Shown here: positions 26,853 to 36,246 of the stretch, piece after piece
Layout: every line of letters begins with the position of its first letter
Position numbering within the stretch: position 1 is the stretch's first letter
Source: Rhizobium tumorigenes
GTDB taxonomy: Bacteria > Pseudomonadota > Alphaproteobacteria > Rhizobiales > Rhizobiaceae
Assembly (NCBI RefSeq): GCF_003240565.2
Contig: NZ_CP117255.1
Span: forward strand, 1,612,001 to 1,676,000
Length of the DNA stretch: 64,000 nt
Direction of reading: 5' to 3'
Position numbers and translations under genes: made by a program
Notes under the pieces: generated by a model
The model's input: only the letters and a program-made list of their open reading frames with translations
Told to the model about the DNA's origin: nothing
Databases searched by the model: none

Positions 26853-28073
26853 TTAGCGGTGGGCGTTGAGCGAGATCACGTTGTGCATGGTCTCGTCTGC
26901 CGTCGATAGAAAGCGTTTCAGATTGCGCGCCGCCTGGCGGATGCGGTGTTCGTTTTCCACCAGCGCGATGCGGACATAGTCGTCACCCATCTCGCCGAAG
27001 CCGATGCCGGGCGCAACCGCAATGTCGGCCTTCTCGACCAGCAACTTGGAAAACTCCAGGCTGCCGAGATGGCGAAACTTCTCGGGGATCTTTGCCCAGG
27101 CGAACATCGTTGCTGCCGGCGGCGGGATCTCGAAGCCGGCTTTGCCAAAACTCTCGACCAGCACATCGCGGCGGCGCTTGTAGATCGAGCGCACCTCGGC
27201 AATGTCGGACCCGTCGCCGTTCAGCGCGTGGGTCGCGGCCACCTGGATCGGCGTGAATGCGCCGTAGTCGAGATAGGATTTCACCCGCGTCAGCGCTGCA
27301 ACCAACCGCTCGTTGCCGACGGCAAAACCCATGCGCCAACCGGGCATGGAAAAGGTCTTCGACATCGAGGTGAACTCAACGGCGACATCGATGGCCCCGG
27401 GCACTTCGAGAACCGAAGGCGGCGGGGCGTTGTCGTCGAAATAGATTTCCGAATAGGCAAGGTCCGACAGCACGATGATGTCGTGTTTCTTCGCAAAGGC
27501 GATGACGTCCTTGTAGAAATCCAGCGTCGCAACATAGGCGGTCGGGTTGGACGGATAGTTGAGGATCAGCGCGATCGGCTTCGGGATCGAGTGCTTGACG
27601 GCCCGCTCCAGCGGCGGAAAGAAGCTTTCGTCCGGCTCGACCGACATCGAGCGGATGACGCCGCCAGCCATAAGGAAGCCGAAGGCATGGATCGGATAGG
27701 TCGGGTTCGGGCAGAGGATCACGTCGCCGGGCGCGGTGATTGCCTGCGCCATGTTGGCAAAGCCTTCCTTCGAGCCGAGCGTCGCCACGACCTGCGTGTC
27801 CGGGTTCAGCTTGACGCCGAAACGACGGGCGTAATAGCCGGCCTGCGCGCGACGCAGGCCTGGAATGCCCTTGGACGAGGAATAGCGATGGGTGCGCGGA
27901 TCCTGCACGGCTTCGCAGAGCTTGTCGACGATCGACTGCGGGGTCGGCAGATCGGGGTTGCCCATGCCGAGATCGATAATGTCGGCACCGCCCGCTCGTG
28001 CGCTGGCCTTCAAACGGTTGACCTGTTCGAAGACGTACGGCGGCAGGCGACGGACTTTATGAAACTCTTCCAT
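26853..28073 (-). CDS. alaC: alanine-type PLP aminotransferase (AlaC/AatC-like)
   Basis: A 406-residue class I/II aminotransferase close to E. coli AlaC (shared RLPPYVFEQVNRLK, DIIDLGMGNPDLPTP and GSKEGFANMAQ segments). The PLP lysine lies in SMSKTFSMPGWRMGF and the phosphate-binding region in PNPTYPIHAFG. It interconverts alanine or related amino acids with 2-oxo acids; automated pipelines often call it LL-diaminopimelate aminotransferase. The start at 28073 begins MEEFHKV; a start four codons earlier is also possible. First gene of the alaC-hom unit. Confidence 0.93.
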   Translation of the reverse strand: MEEFHKVRRLPPYVFEQVNRLKASARAGGADIIDLGMGNPDLPTPQSIVDKLCEAVQDPRTHRYSSSKGIPGLRRAQAGYYARRFGVKLNPDTQVVATLGSKEGFANMAQAITAPGDVILCPNPTYPIHAFGFLMAGGVIRSMSVEPDESFFPPLERAVKHSIPKPIALILNYPSNPTAYVATLDFYKDVIAFAKKHDIIVLSDLAYSEIYFDDNAPPPSVLEVPGAIDVAVEFTSMSKTFSMPGWRMGFAVGNERLVAALTRVKSYLDYGAFTPIQVAATHALNGDGSDIAEVRSIYKRRRDVLVESFGKAGFEIPPPAATMFAWAKIPEKFRHLGSLEFSKLLVEKADIAVAPGIGFGEMGDDYVRIALVENEHRIRQAARNLKRFLSTADETMHNVISLNAHR

Positions 28074-28296
28074 TTCTTCCCCCATGGGACGGCGGTGATC
28101 GAGGCGGCAATGAAGTTCGTCTGTCTCCGGGCAGCCGCGATACGAACCTCAGGATCGCGGCGCCATATTCTCGTTTGACGCGAGTGATGCGGTGAATTTG
28201 GGGCGAGCACGGCACACTTGCCGCCTCAAACCCGAACGATACATGCAAACGCTTCTTGATTGAACCCTTTGCGTGCAAATGGGCTTTTGCACAAGG

Positions 28297-28704
28297 TTAC
28301 TTTTGGAGATCCGAGAGCGTCTGCTGCTGTTCGGCCTGCAGCTTGCGCATCTCAGCGACCTTGGCGTCGTACTGCGCCTGGGTAATCGCTCCGGAATTAC
28401 GCGCGGCGCCGGCGGCCGTCAGCTGCTTGCGGATATCCAGCGCCTGCGGATCGGCGATCTGGACGTTGGCGGACGTGAGCGGGCCGTTGAAGGTAGGATA
28501 GCCGTCCTTGCCGTATTCTAGCGTCTTGGCGGCAGGTTCGCCCTTGCCCGTCTTCATCACCACGGCAGTCGGAGCGGCGCGCTTGCGGGCATCTTCCGCC
28601 TGCTTTTCGGCAATGGTCTTGCAGCCGGTCAGTGTCAGCGCAACGAGCCCGAAGACCACGGAATACCGGTAGAAACTTGCCACTATGCCGCTGCCTATCA
28701 TCAT
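28297..28704 (-). CDS. small lipoprotein with SHOCT-like end
   Basis: A 135-residue lipoprotein; VALTLTGC is the lipobox with cysteine near residue 27. The C-terminal 30 residues (SGAITQAQYDAKVAEMRKLQ) resemble the SHOCT helix-turn-helix found at protein ends, the middle being Lys/Ala-rich. AGGATA lies immediately before tandem ATG codons (28704 and 28701). Divergent from phaC with a 150-bp spacer. Function unknown. Confidence 0.75.
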   Translation of the reverse strand: MMIGSGIVASFYRYSVVFGLVALTLTGCKTIAEKQAEDARKRAAPTAVVMKTGKGEPAAKTLEYGKDGYPTFNGPLTSANVQIADPQALDIRKQLTAAGAARNSGAITQAQYDAKVAEMRKLQAEQQQTLSDLQK

Positions 28705-28857
28705 TATCCTGCCCGGTCCCGCATTGCCCGGAACGACTGTTAAATTCGTCGTCCCAGCAAAGCAAGAGCAGGCGTGCCTGTCATTGGAACTTGTATTCCA
28801 TTTCCCGGGCGATGTACAAACGGAAATGAGAGCAGCACCGCCGCCGGAGAATGACGC

Positions 28858-30702
28858 GTGAGCGACAGCAAACGGGACGATAGCAAGGGCGAACCGGCCA
28901 AATCCGCGTTCGACGCGGCATCGGCGGATCCCTATATCGTCAAGGATCCGGAGACGATGGCGTTGAATTTCGCCCGTGCCCTGGAGAATCTCGGCAAGGC
29001 TGCGTCCGCCTGGCTGGCCCCGCGCGAACGCGGCGAGCGGGTCGAAGGCAATGATTCGATGACCGACATGGTCAAGACGCTGTCGACCGTCTCGGATTAT
29101 TGGATGTCCGACCCCCAGCGCAGCTTCGAGGCGCAGACCAAGCTCCTGTCCGGCTATTTTGGCCTGTGGACGCAATCGATGCAGCGGCTTTCGGAACCGC
29201 AAAGCGAACCGCCGCCGCAAGCGCCGATCAAGGACAAGCGGCTCTCCGGCGATGACTGGCAGAGCAATCCCTTCTTCGACTTCCTCCGCCAGACCTACCT
29301 CGTGACTTCCGACTGGGCGGACACGCTGGTGACTGAGGCCGAGGGGCTCGACGCGCACACCCGTCACAAGGCTTCGTTCTATGTCAGGCAGATCATGGCG
29401 GCGATCTCGCCCGCCAATTTCATCGCCACCAACCCGCAACTTTATCGCGAGACCGTCGCCTCGAATGCGGAGAACCTTGTGCGTGGCATGAAGATGCTGG
29501 CAGACGACATCGGTGCCGGCGGCGGCGACCTGAAGCTGCGCCAGACCGATCTCAGCCACTTCGCCATCGGCCGCAACCTGGCCATGACGCCGGGTAAGGT
29601 GGTGGCCGAGAGCGAGCTCTGCCAGATCGTCCAGTACGAGCCGGCAACCGAGACGGTCTTCAAACGTCCACTGCTGATCTGCCCGCCCTGGATCAACAAG
29701 TTCTACATCCTCGACCTCAACACGGAAAAATCCTTCATCAAGTGGTGCGTCGACCAGGGCCACACGGTTTTCGTCATTTCCTGGGTCAACCCGGATGCCC
29801 GCCATGCGGAGAAAGATTGGGCAGACTACATTCACGAGGGCATAGACTTCGCACTGGACGCGATCGAGACCGCGACCGGCGAAACCGAGGTGAATGCGAT
29901 CGGCTACTGCGTCGGCGGCACGCTGCTGTCGTCGGCACTGGCGCTGCATGCGGCTGAAGGCATCGAGCGCGTCAAGTCCCTGACCCTCCTGACCTCACAG
30001 GTCGACTTCACCCATGCCGGCGATCTCAAGGTCTTCGTCGACGAGGACCAGCTGCAGGCGCTGGAAAAGCAGATGAGCCTGTCCGGCTATCTCGACGGCT
30101 CGAAGATGGCGACCGCCTTCAACATGCTGCGCGCCTCGGAGCTGATCTGGCCCTATTTCGTCAACAACTACCTGAAGGGCCAGGAACCCCTGCCCTTCGA
30201 CCTGCTCTACTGGAACGGCGATTCGACCCGCATGGCAGCGGCCAATCACCTTTTCTACCTGCGCAACTGCTATCTGGATAATACGCTGAGCCAGGGCCGC
30301 ATGGTGATCGACGGCAAGACGCTATCGCTCAAGGACGTCACCATTCCTGTCTATAACCTCGCTACCCGCGACGACCACATCGCACCGGCGAAATCGGTTT
30401 TTCTGGGCGGCTCGTTCTTCGGCGGCCCGGTCGATTTCGTGGTCGCCGGCTCCGGCCATATCGCCGGCATCGTCAATCCGCCAGAAAGGCGCAAGTACCA
30501 GTTCTGGTCCGAGGGTCCTTCGGGCGCAGACTTCGACGGCTGGATGGCTGGCGCCAGGGAGACCGCCGGCTCCTGGTGGCCGCACTGGCAGACGTGGATC
30601 GAGACACTCGATGCGACAAGGGTCGTCCCCCGCATCCCCGGCAACCACTCGCCGGTCCCCCTCGAGCCGGCGCCCGGCTCGTTTGTGATGCAGAAGACCT
30701 GA
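28858..30702 (+). CDS. phaC: class I poly(3-hydroxyalkanoate) synthase
   Basis: A 614-residue polymerase making polyhydroxybutyrate from (R)-3-hydroxyacyl-CoA; soluble, then at granule surfaces. The lipase-like box GYCVGG holds nucleophile C351; the other members of the triad are D506 (RDDHIAP) and H534 (GSGHIAG). It starts with GTG (CCGGAGA upstream). PWINKFYILDLNTEKSFIKW and SGPSGADFDGW regions match class I enzymes. No phaA, phaB or phasin gene lies in the window, as is usual in rhizobia where phaC stands alone. Confidence 0.97.
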   Translation: MSDSKRDDSKGEPAKSAFDAASADPYIVKDPETMALNFARALENLGKAASAWLAPRERGERVEGNDSMTDMVKTLSTVSDYWMSDPQRSFEAQTKLLSGYFGLWTQSMQRLSEPQSEPPPQAPIKDKRLSGDDWQSNPFFDFLRQTYLVTSDWADTLVTEAEGLDAHTRHKASFYVRQIMAAISPANFIATNPQLYRETVASNAENLVRGMKMLADDIGAGGGDLKLRQTDLSHFAIGRNLAMTPGKVVAESELCQIVQYEPATETVFKRPLLICPPWINKFYILDLNTEKSFIKWCVDQGHTVFVISWVNPDARHAEKDWADYIHEGIDFALDAIETATGETEVNAIGYCVGGTLLSSALALHAAEGIERVKSLTLLTSQVDFTHAGDLKVFVDEDQLQALEKQMSLSGYLDGSKMATAFNMLRASELIWPYFVNNYLKGQEPLPFDLLYWNGDSTRMAAANHLFYLRNCYLDNTLSQGRMVIDGKTLSLKDVTIPVYNLATRDDHIAPAKSVFLGGSFFGGPVDFVVAGSGHIAGIVNPPERRKYQFWSEGPSGADFDGWMAGARETAGSWWPHWQTWIETLDATRVVPRIPGNHSPVPLEPAPGSFVMQKT

Positions 30703-30759
30703 CGGGCCTCGTTCACAAGACCTGACGGCCAACGGCCACCCTCCCCACAGAGTATCGCA

Positions 30760-31503
30760 ATGCTGTTCGAACGCCCCCTCGTGCCGGCCCGGCTGATTGC
30801 CCGCTACAAGCGCTTTCTCTTCGACGCCGAACTGGAGAGCGGCGGCATCGTCACCGGCTTCTGCCCCAACACCGGCTCGATGCGCGGCCTGACGACACCG
30901 GGGTCGCTGATATGGCTCTCCGAGCACGACAGCCAGACGCGTAAATACCGTTATGTCTTCGAGTTGATCGAGGCAGACGGAACGCGCGTCGGCGTCAACA
31001 CCGCCTTGCCCAACCGGCTTGCCGAGGAGGCCATCCGCGCCGGCCTCGTTGCCGATCTCGGCACCTATCCCGATCTGCGCCGCGAGCAGAAATACGGGCG
31101 CAATTCGCGTATTGACCTGCTGCTGGCCGCTCCCGGCAAGGCGCCAGCCTATGTCGAGGTCAAGAACGTCCACTTCGCCCGCACGCCCGGCCTCGCGGAA
31201 TTTCCGGATTCGGTGACCTCCCGGGGTGCAAAGCATCTGGAGGAACTCGGCGACATGGTGGAACTCGGTCACCGCGCAGTGATGCTCTACGTCATACAGC
31301 GCGACGATTGCACCCGCTTCCGGATCTGCGATGACCTCGATCCGCAGTACGGCCGCGCCTATCTCAGGGCCCGGCAGCGCGGCGTCGAGGCCTTTGCGCT
31401 CAAATGCTCGATATCGCCGCTCGAAATCACGGCCGCAGGATTGATCCCCATGGACGAACCCGGCATAGCTGCATTACAAACTCAAACGGCAATTGTAGAC
31501 TGA
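30760..31503 (+). CDS. sfsA: SfsA-family DNA/RNA nuclease-like protein
   Basis: A 247-residue SfsA protein, with CPNTGSMRGLTTPG near residue 35, KYGRNSRIDLLL, AYVEVKNVHFAR and FPDSVTSRGAKHLEEL. The E and K of the VEVKNV motif and the acidic residue ahead of it match the PD-(D/E)XK-like nuclease core reported for the family; it was first named for sugar-fermentation stimulation in E. coli. It is read in the same direction as map, nine bases upstream of it. Confidence 0.94.
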   Translation: MLFERPLVPARLIARYKRFLFDAELESGGIVTGFCPNTGSMRGLTTPGSLIWLSEHDSQTRKYRYVFELIEADGTRVGVNTALPNRLAEEAIRAGLVADLGTYPDLRREQKYGRNSRIDLLLAAPGKAPAYVEVKNVHFARTPGLAEFPDSVTSRGAKHLEELGDMVELGHRAVMLYVIQRDDCTRFRICDDLDPQYGRAYLRARQRGVEAFALKCSISPLEITAAGLIPMDEPGIAALQTQTAIVD

Positions 31504-31512
31504 AGGCATATC

Positions 31513-32349
31513 ATGGTGAACTATATCGAAGCAGCGACGGCATCGCCGAAGAATACCGGCGCCATCCGTCTCTACGGAGACGATGCTTTTGCCGGCATGC
31601 GCAAGGCCTGCCAGCTGACGGCACGCTGCCTCGACGAAATGGCTGCCCTCGTCGTTCCGGGCGTCGCCACCGACGTGCTCGACCGCTTCGTCTTCGAATT
31701 CGGCATGGACCACGGCGCCTACCCGGCGACGCTGAATTATCGCGGCTATACCAAGTCGAGCTGCACCTCGATCAACCACGTCGTCTGCCACGGCATTCCC
31801 AACGACAAGGGCCTGCGCGAAGGCGATATCGTCAACATCGACGTCACCTACGTGCTCGACGGCTGGCACGGCGATTCCAGCCGCATGTACCCGGTCGGTG
31901 TCATCAAGCGTTCGGCCGAACGACTGCTGGAGGTCACCTATCACTCGCTGATGCTCGGCATCGCGGCGGTCAAGCCGGGCGCCCGCATCGGCGCCATCGG
32001 CGAGGCGATCCAGACCTATGCCGAGGGTGAGCGCTGCTCGGTGGTGCGCGATTTCTGCGGCCACGGCGTTGGCAGCCTGTTTCACGATTCGCCCAACATC
32101 CTGCATTACGGCCGCGCCAGCGATGGCCCCGAGATGCGCGAAGGGATGATCTTCACCATCGAGCCGATGATCAATCTCGGCAAGCCGCACGTCAAGGTGC
32201 TTGCCGATGGCTGGACAGCCGTGACGCGCGACCGCTCGCTTTCGGCCCAGTACGAACACACCGTCGGCGTTACCTCGACGGGCTGCGAGATCTTTACGCT
32301 GTCGCCCGCCGGGCTCGATCGGCCGGGCCTTCCTCCTTATCAAGGGTGA
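31513..32349 (+). CDS. map: type I methionine aminopeptidase
   Basis: A 278-residue metallo-aminopeptidase that removes initiator methionine. Metal and substrate ligands are visible in NIDVTYVLDGWHGDSSRM (two aspartates), FCGHGVG (histidine), FTIEPMIN and YEHTVGVT (glutamates), and NHVVCHGIP carries the substrate-side histidine. Cytoplasmic and ribosome associated. It lies between sfsA and radC with gaps of nine and three bases, so the three are probably one transcript. Confidence 0.97.
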   Translation: MVNYIEAATASPKNTGAIRLYGDDAFAGMRKACQLTARCLDEMAALVVPGVATDVLDRFVFEFGMDHGAYPATLNYRGYTKSSCTSINHVVCHGIPNDKGLREGDIVNIDVTYVLDGWHGDSSRMYPVGVIKRSAERLLEVTYHSLMLGIAAVKPGARIGAIGEAIQTYAEGERCSVVRDFCGHGVGSLFHDSPNILHYGRASDGPEMREGMIFTIEPMINLGKPHVKVLADGWTAVTRDRSLSAQYEHTVGVTSTGCEIFTLSPAGLDRPGLPPYQG

Positions 32350-32352
32350 ACC

Positions 32353-33195
32353 ATGGCCAAGCGCCCCGGTCTGGAAAACGGACATGGCGAGAGATCACCA
32401 GACAGCGAGGCCATACCGGGCGATAGCGAACCGGCGCTGTTCGACGAACGGATGTTCTTTGCCGAGCAGCCGGCCAAGACCGCCCAGCTGCGAAAACCCA
32501 TCGACCTGCAGAAGGCCGACCCCATGGCCCATGTCCACGGTCATCGCGAACGGCTGCGGACGCGCTACCGGGAAAATGGCGATGCGGCGCTGGCCGACTA
32601 CGAAATCCTCGAACTGCTGCTGTTCCGGCTGATTCCGCGCCGCGACACGAAGCCCATCGCCAAGGCGCTGATCGACCGCTTCCAGACGCTGGGCGGCGTC
32701 ATGGGCGCGCCGATTGCGCTGCTGCAGGAGGTCAACGGCATCGGCGAGGCGGTGGCGCTTGATCTCAAGCTGATGGCCTCAGTCGCCCAGCGCATGCTGA
32801 AAAGCGAGATCCGTGGCAAGAAGGTGCTGGCCTCCTGGTCCTCCGTCATCGATTACTGCCACAGTGCCATGGCCTACGAAACCCGAGAGCAATTCCGCAT
32901 CCTGTTCCTCGACAAGCGCAACACGCTGATCGCCGACGAGGTGCAGGGACGCGGCACCGTCGACCATACGCCGGTCTATCCGCGCGAGGTCGTCAAGCGG
33001 GCGCTGGAGCTGTCGGCAACGGCGATCATCCTCGTCCACAACCACCCCTCCGGCGACCCGACCCCGTCGCGCGCCGACATCGACATGACCAAGACCATCG
33101 TCGATACCGCCAAGCCGCTCGGCATCGTCGTCCACGACCACATCATCATCGGCAAGGACGGCCATGCGAGCTTCAAGGGGTTGCGGCTGATCTGA
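32353..33195 (+). CDS. radC: RadC family JAB/MPN-domain protein
   Basis: A 280-residue RadC/YeeS protein. An N-terminal helix-hairpin-helix region ([18 protein letters not shown]) precedes the MPN+ domain with its metal motif [16 protein letters not shown]. Despite the historical name, a role in DNA repair is not well supported for the family. It follows map by three bases. The first 60 residues are a charged, poorly conserved extension. The downstream 198 bp before the phosphatase gene show no gene. Confidence 0.94.
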   Translation: MAKRPGLENGHGERSPDSEAIPGDSEPALFDERMFFAEQPAKTAQLRKPIDLQKADPMAHVHGHRERLRTRYRENGDAALADYEILELLLFRLIPRRDTKPIAKALIDRFQTLGGVMGAPIALLQEVNGIGEAVALDLKLMASVAQRMLKSEIRGKKVLASWSSVIDYCHSAMAYETREQFRILFLDKRNTLIADEVQGRGTVDHTPVYPREVVKRALELSATAIILVHNHPSGDPTPSRADIDMTKTIVDTAKPLGIVVHDHIIIGKDGHASFKGLRLI

Positions 33196-33393
33196 GGCCA
33201 GCAGGACCCTCACCGGCGCCCACGTTTCGGCGTGCCCTGTCACGATTTCATCATAGTTTCTTCAGGTGGCTGTCAGTCTGGTCTGGCAGAACGGCGATAC
33301 TGCAGATCGCGGCATCTCCGGATGCTCGAGAGGTGCGGGAAAACCGATCGCTTTCACCTCGCCGGGCCTATGGAGCCGGCGCCCGGAGATACC

Positions 33394-33996
33394 ATGCTGA
33401 CAGCAGCTTCGCCGCGCCGCTTTTCATCCCTTCGCCTGATGGCGCGGGGATTTTTCATGTATGGGGTCCTGCCCCTTCTCGCCCTGATCGGCGGCTTCTA
33501 TGCCCATATGATCTGGACCACGAATTTCCATCCGGTCATTTCAGGCGAACTCTACCGTTCGTCGCAGCCTTCTGCTGCCACGATTGCCGCACTGCAGAAG
33601 CAGTATGGCATCAAGACGATCATCAACCTGCGCGGCGAGAATGCCGGCCATGGCTGGTACGATGCCGAAGTTGCCGAAGCCAAGGAACTCGGTATCAACC
33701 ACATCGACTTCCGCATGTCCTCGCGCCACGAGCTGACGCAGGAGCAGGCGGCAACACTGGTGCAATTGATGCGCGATGCACCGAAGCCGCTGCTGATCCA
33801 TTGCCAGGCCGGCGCCGACCGCACGGGGCTTGCCACCGCCCTCTATCTTGCGGCGATCGACAAGACAACGGAGAAGGTTGCCGAAGGCCAGATGTCGATC
33901 ATCTACGGCCATGTCTCGCTGCCGATCAGCGCCGCCTACCCGATGGACGAGACCTTCGAAAAGCTCGAACCCTGGCTCGGCCTCTCCAATTCGTGA
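33394..33996 (+). CDS. membrane-anchored tyrosine/dual-specificity phosphatase
   Basis: A 200-residue protein with one N-terminal transmembrane helix (YGVLPLLALIGGFYAHMIW) and a phosphatase domain. The P-loop HCQAGADRTG matches HCX5R, nucleophile cysteine and arginine included; INLRGENAGHGWYDAEV carries the upstream region seen in cyclin-type and DSP-like bacterial phosphatases. Likely located with its domain in the periplasm or cytoplasm depending on topology. GGAGA precedes the ATG at 33394, which decides against the longer frame from 33232. Substrate not known. Confidence 0.9.
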   Translation: MLTAASPRRFSSLRLMARGFFMYGVLPLLALIGGFYAHMIWTTNFHPVISGELYRSSQPSAATIAALQKQYGIKTIINLRGENAGHGWYDAEVAEAKELGINHIDFRMSSRHELTQEQAATLVQLMRDAPKPLLIHCQAGADRTGLATALYLAAIDKTTEKVAEGQMSIIYGHVSLPISAAYPMDETFEKLEPWLGLSNS

Positions 33997-34099
33997 TTGT
34001 CCGCCGTTAGACAATCTGTAACACTGCTCCGGTACCGATTGAACTGCGTATATTGTGCGACGCACCACTGATTCGCATTCAATCCTGCGGGGCCATTCG

Positions 34100-35506
34100 A
34101 TGTACCAATACGATCTTATTGTTATCGGCAGCGGTCCGGCTGGCCGCAGAGGCGCCATTCAGGCTGCCAAGCTCGGCAAGACGGTTCTGGTCATCGAGCA
34201 GGGCAAGCGCGTCGGCGGCGTCTCCGTCCACACCGGCACCATCCCTTCGAAGACACTGCGCGAAACGGCGCTCAACCTGTCCGGCTGGCGGGAACGCGGC
34301 TTCTACGGCCGCGCCTACCGCGTCAAGCAGCAGATCAGCGCCGAGGACCTGCGCCGCCGCCTGCTGATCACCCTCGACCACGAGGTCGAGGTGCTCGAGC
34401 ACCAGTTTGCCCGCAATCACGTCCAGCACGTTCGCGGCAAGGCGAGCTTCGTCGATCCGCGCACGATCGAAATTACCAAGGACGACGGCGAGGTCGTGCG
34501 GGCGACGGCAACCAGCATCCTGCTTGCCGTTGGCACAAAACCTTTCCGCCCGAGCTACATGCCGTTCGACCACCAGACCGTGCTCGACAGCGACGAAATC
34601 CTCGAGATGGAAACGCTGCCGCGCTCGCTGATCGTCATCGGCGCCGGCGTCATCGGCATCGAATACGCGACGATCTTCTCCTCCCTTGACACGCAGGTCA
34701 CTCTTCTCGATCCGAAATCGACGATGCTCGACTTCATCGACAAGGAGATCGTCGAGGATTTCACCTACCAGCTGCGCGATCGCAACATGAAGCTGCTGCT
34801 CGGCCAAAAAGCCGACAAGGTGGAGAAGCTCGAAAACGGCAAGGTCGAGGTCACCCTCGGCAGCGGCCGCCGCCTGGTGACCGACATGGTGCTGTTTGCC
34901 GCCGGGCGCATGGGCGCCACCGACGAGCTCAATCTGCCGGCCGCAGGCCTGGAGGCTGACAGCCGCGGCCGCCTCTCGGTCAACCCGGAAACCTTTGCCA
35001 CCAGCGTGCCGCACATCTTTGCCGCCGGCGACGTCATCGGCTTTCCGAGCCTCGCCTCGACTTCGATGGAACAGGGCCGCATCGCTGCCCGCGTCGCCGT
35101 CGGCGCCATCGCCAAGGAGCCGCAGAAATATTTCCCCTACGGCATCTACGCCGTGCCGGAAATCTCCACCTGCGGCCTCACCGAGGAAGAGGTCAAGGAA
35201 CGCGGCATCCCCTACGAATGCGGCATCGCTCGCTTCCGCGAAACCTCGCGTGGCCACATCATGGGGCTGGATACCGGCCTGCTGAAGATGATCTTCTCCT
35301 TGAAGACCCGCCGCCTGCTCGGCGTCCACATCGTCGGCGAAGGCGCCACCGAGCTGGTCCATATCGGCCAGGCCGTGCTCAACCTAAAGGGCACCGTCGA
35401 ATATTTCGTTGAGAATACCTTCAACTACCCGACGCTGGCCGAAGCCTACAAGATCGCAGGCCTCGATGCAGGCAACCGCATGGGCGACATCAAGTCGGAG
35501 CTTTGA
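34100..35506 (+). CDS. sthA: soluble pyridine nucleotide transhydrogenase
   Basis: A 468-residue FAD enzyme moving hydride between NADPH and NAD+. FAD site DLIVIGSGPAGRRGAIQAA, NAD site VIGAGVIGIEYATIF, and the C-terminal dimer domain NYPTLAEAYKIA. The dithiol motif of lipoamide dehydrogenases is replaced by GTIPSKTLRE, which is characteristic of SthA. ATG 34100 starts the FAD motif directly. Single gene; a stem-loop follows the stop. Confidence 0.96.
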   Translation: MYQYDLIVIGSGPAGRRGAIQAAKLGKTVLVIEQGKRVGGVSVHTGTIPSKTLRETALNLSGWRERGFYGRAYRVKQQISAEDLRRRLLITLDHEVEVLEHQFARNHVQHVRGKASFVDPRTIEITKDDGEVVRATATSILLAVGTKPFRPSYMPFDHQTVLDSDEILEMETLPRSLIVIGAGVIGIEYATIFSSLDTQVTLLDPKSTMLDFIDKEIVEDFTYQLRDRNMKLLLGQKADKVEKLENGKVEVTLGSGRRLVTDMVLFAAGRMGATDELNLPAAGLEADSRGRLSVNPETFATSVPHIFAAGDVIGFPSLASTSMEQGRIAARVAVGAIAKEPQKYFPYGIYAVPEISTCGLTEEEVKERGIPYECGIARFRETSRGHIMGLDTGLLKMIFSLKTRRLLGVHIVGEGATELVHIGQAVLNLKGTVEYFVENTFNYPTLAEAYKIAGLDAGNRMGDIKSEL

Positions 35507-35982
35507 GGGTTTTCAACCGGCTGAAACCGGTTGAACCTAACCATCGCGGAAAAAACCACGCGATGGAATCCATCGGTGGGATCGAGCGGAAAGTCCGGAA
35601 CAGGCGCTGAAAGCTGCCTCGCAGTGATAGTGGATTGAGTTTCTAAGTGACACCTCTCAGCGCCTCCCGTCCGGCCTGATACCGCCGGGTGGGACCCTCC
35701 GCACCCGCCAGCCGTTCCCATTCGAGCGGCTGACAGGTGCGTCTGCATCTCTGCACACAAGGGGTCTTTCGCAGCCCATTCGCCACGCTGTTCCCCTGGA
35801 GGTGACCTTACCTACGGTCGGAAAAGCAGCCTGCGTCCTGCCCCATCCCCAAACCGGCCCCGCTGAAACTGTCACGCCTGACAGCGACATCGGGACGATT
35901 GGAATATATTCCTATTTATCGGAGATGGGAAGCGAAATCTCGGAAGAGGCAAGATTGACGTCGGTTAGCGCCGCGCCAGCAA

Positions 35983-36032
35983 GCCCCCCTCTGTCACTGC
36001 GTGACATCTCCCCCACCAGGGGGGAGATTGGC
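35983..36032 (+). repeat. palindromic intergenic repeat, copy A
   Basis: A 50-bp element with two internal hairpins: TGTCACTGCGTGACA and ATCTCCCCC/GGGGGAGAT. The pattern resembles the short palindromic repeats common between genes in Rhizobium, Sinorhizobium and Brucella. Confidence 0.75.
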
Positions 36033-36102
36033 TGGGGCAACTTTTTTTTGCAAAACCAGCACCGAACTCACAACGCCCTTCTGGTAAAACCGCGACCTAT
36101 CG

Positions 36103-36154
36103 GCTGATCTCCCCCCTCGTGGGGGAGATGTCGGCGTCGCCGACAGAGGGGGGT
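36103..36154 (-). repeat. palindromic intergenic repeat, copy B (inverted)
   Basis: Same element as copy A in opposite orientation, differing mainly in the small hairpin (TGTCGGCGACGCCGACA on the minus strand). The two copies could pair over about 50 bases to form one long stem with a 70-base loop. Confidence 0.75.
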
Positions 36155-36190
36155 GGCGCCACACCCTATGCAACGCGTTGCCCCAAACGC

Positions 36191-36220
36191 AAAAAGGCCC
36201 CGCCGCGAGCGGCAGGGCCT
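36191..36220 (-). terminator. Rho-independent terminator of trigger factor gene
   Basis: On the minus strand AGGCCCTGCCGC and GCGGCGGGGCCT form a strong stem followed by TTTTTGCG; it lies 27 bases after the trigger factor stop. Confidence 0.85.
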
Positions 36221-36246
36221 CCAAAACTTGCAGAGAGTTCCGAAAA

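Larger units (their letters stand above)
35507..36246. other. 740-bp intergenic region: hairpins, possible structured RNA and two palindromic repeats
   Basis: Between sthA and trigger factor. It begins with two stem-loops: TCAACCGG/CCGGTTGA (35513-35534) and CCATCGCG/CGCGATGG (35541-35566), which may end sthA transcription. Next is a nested inverted repeat (35595-35674) and GC-rich hairpins (35686-35735), described separately. A 16-base palindrome CTGTCACGCCTGACAG sits at 35869. The right half holds the inverted repeat pair and the trigger factor terminator. Frames in this region have no recognisable product. Confidence 0.6.

Noticed and set aside
35588..35600. GGAAAGTCCGG, resembling the start of RNase P RNA
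   Set aside because: The other conserved parts of RNase P RNA are missing from the following 400 bases.
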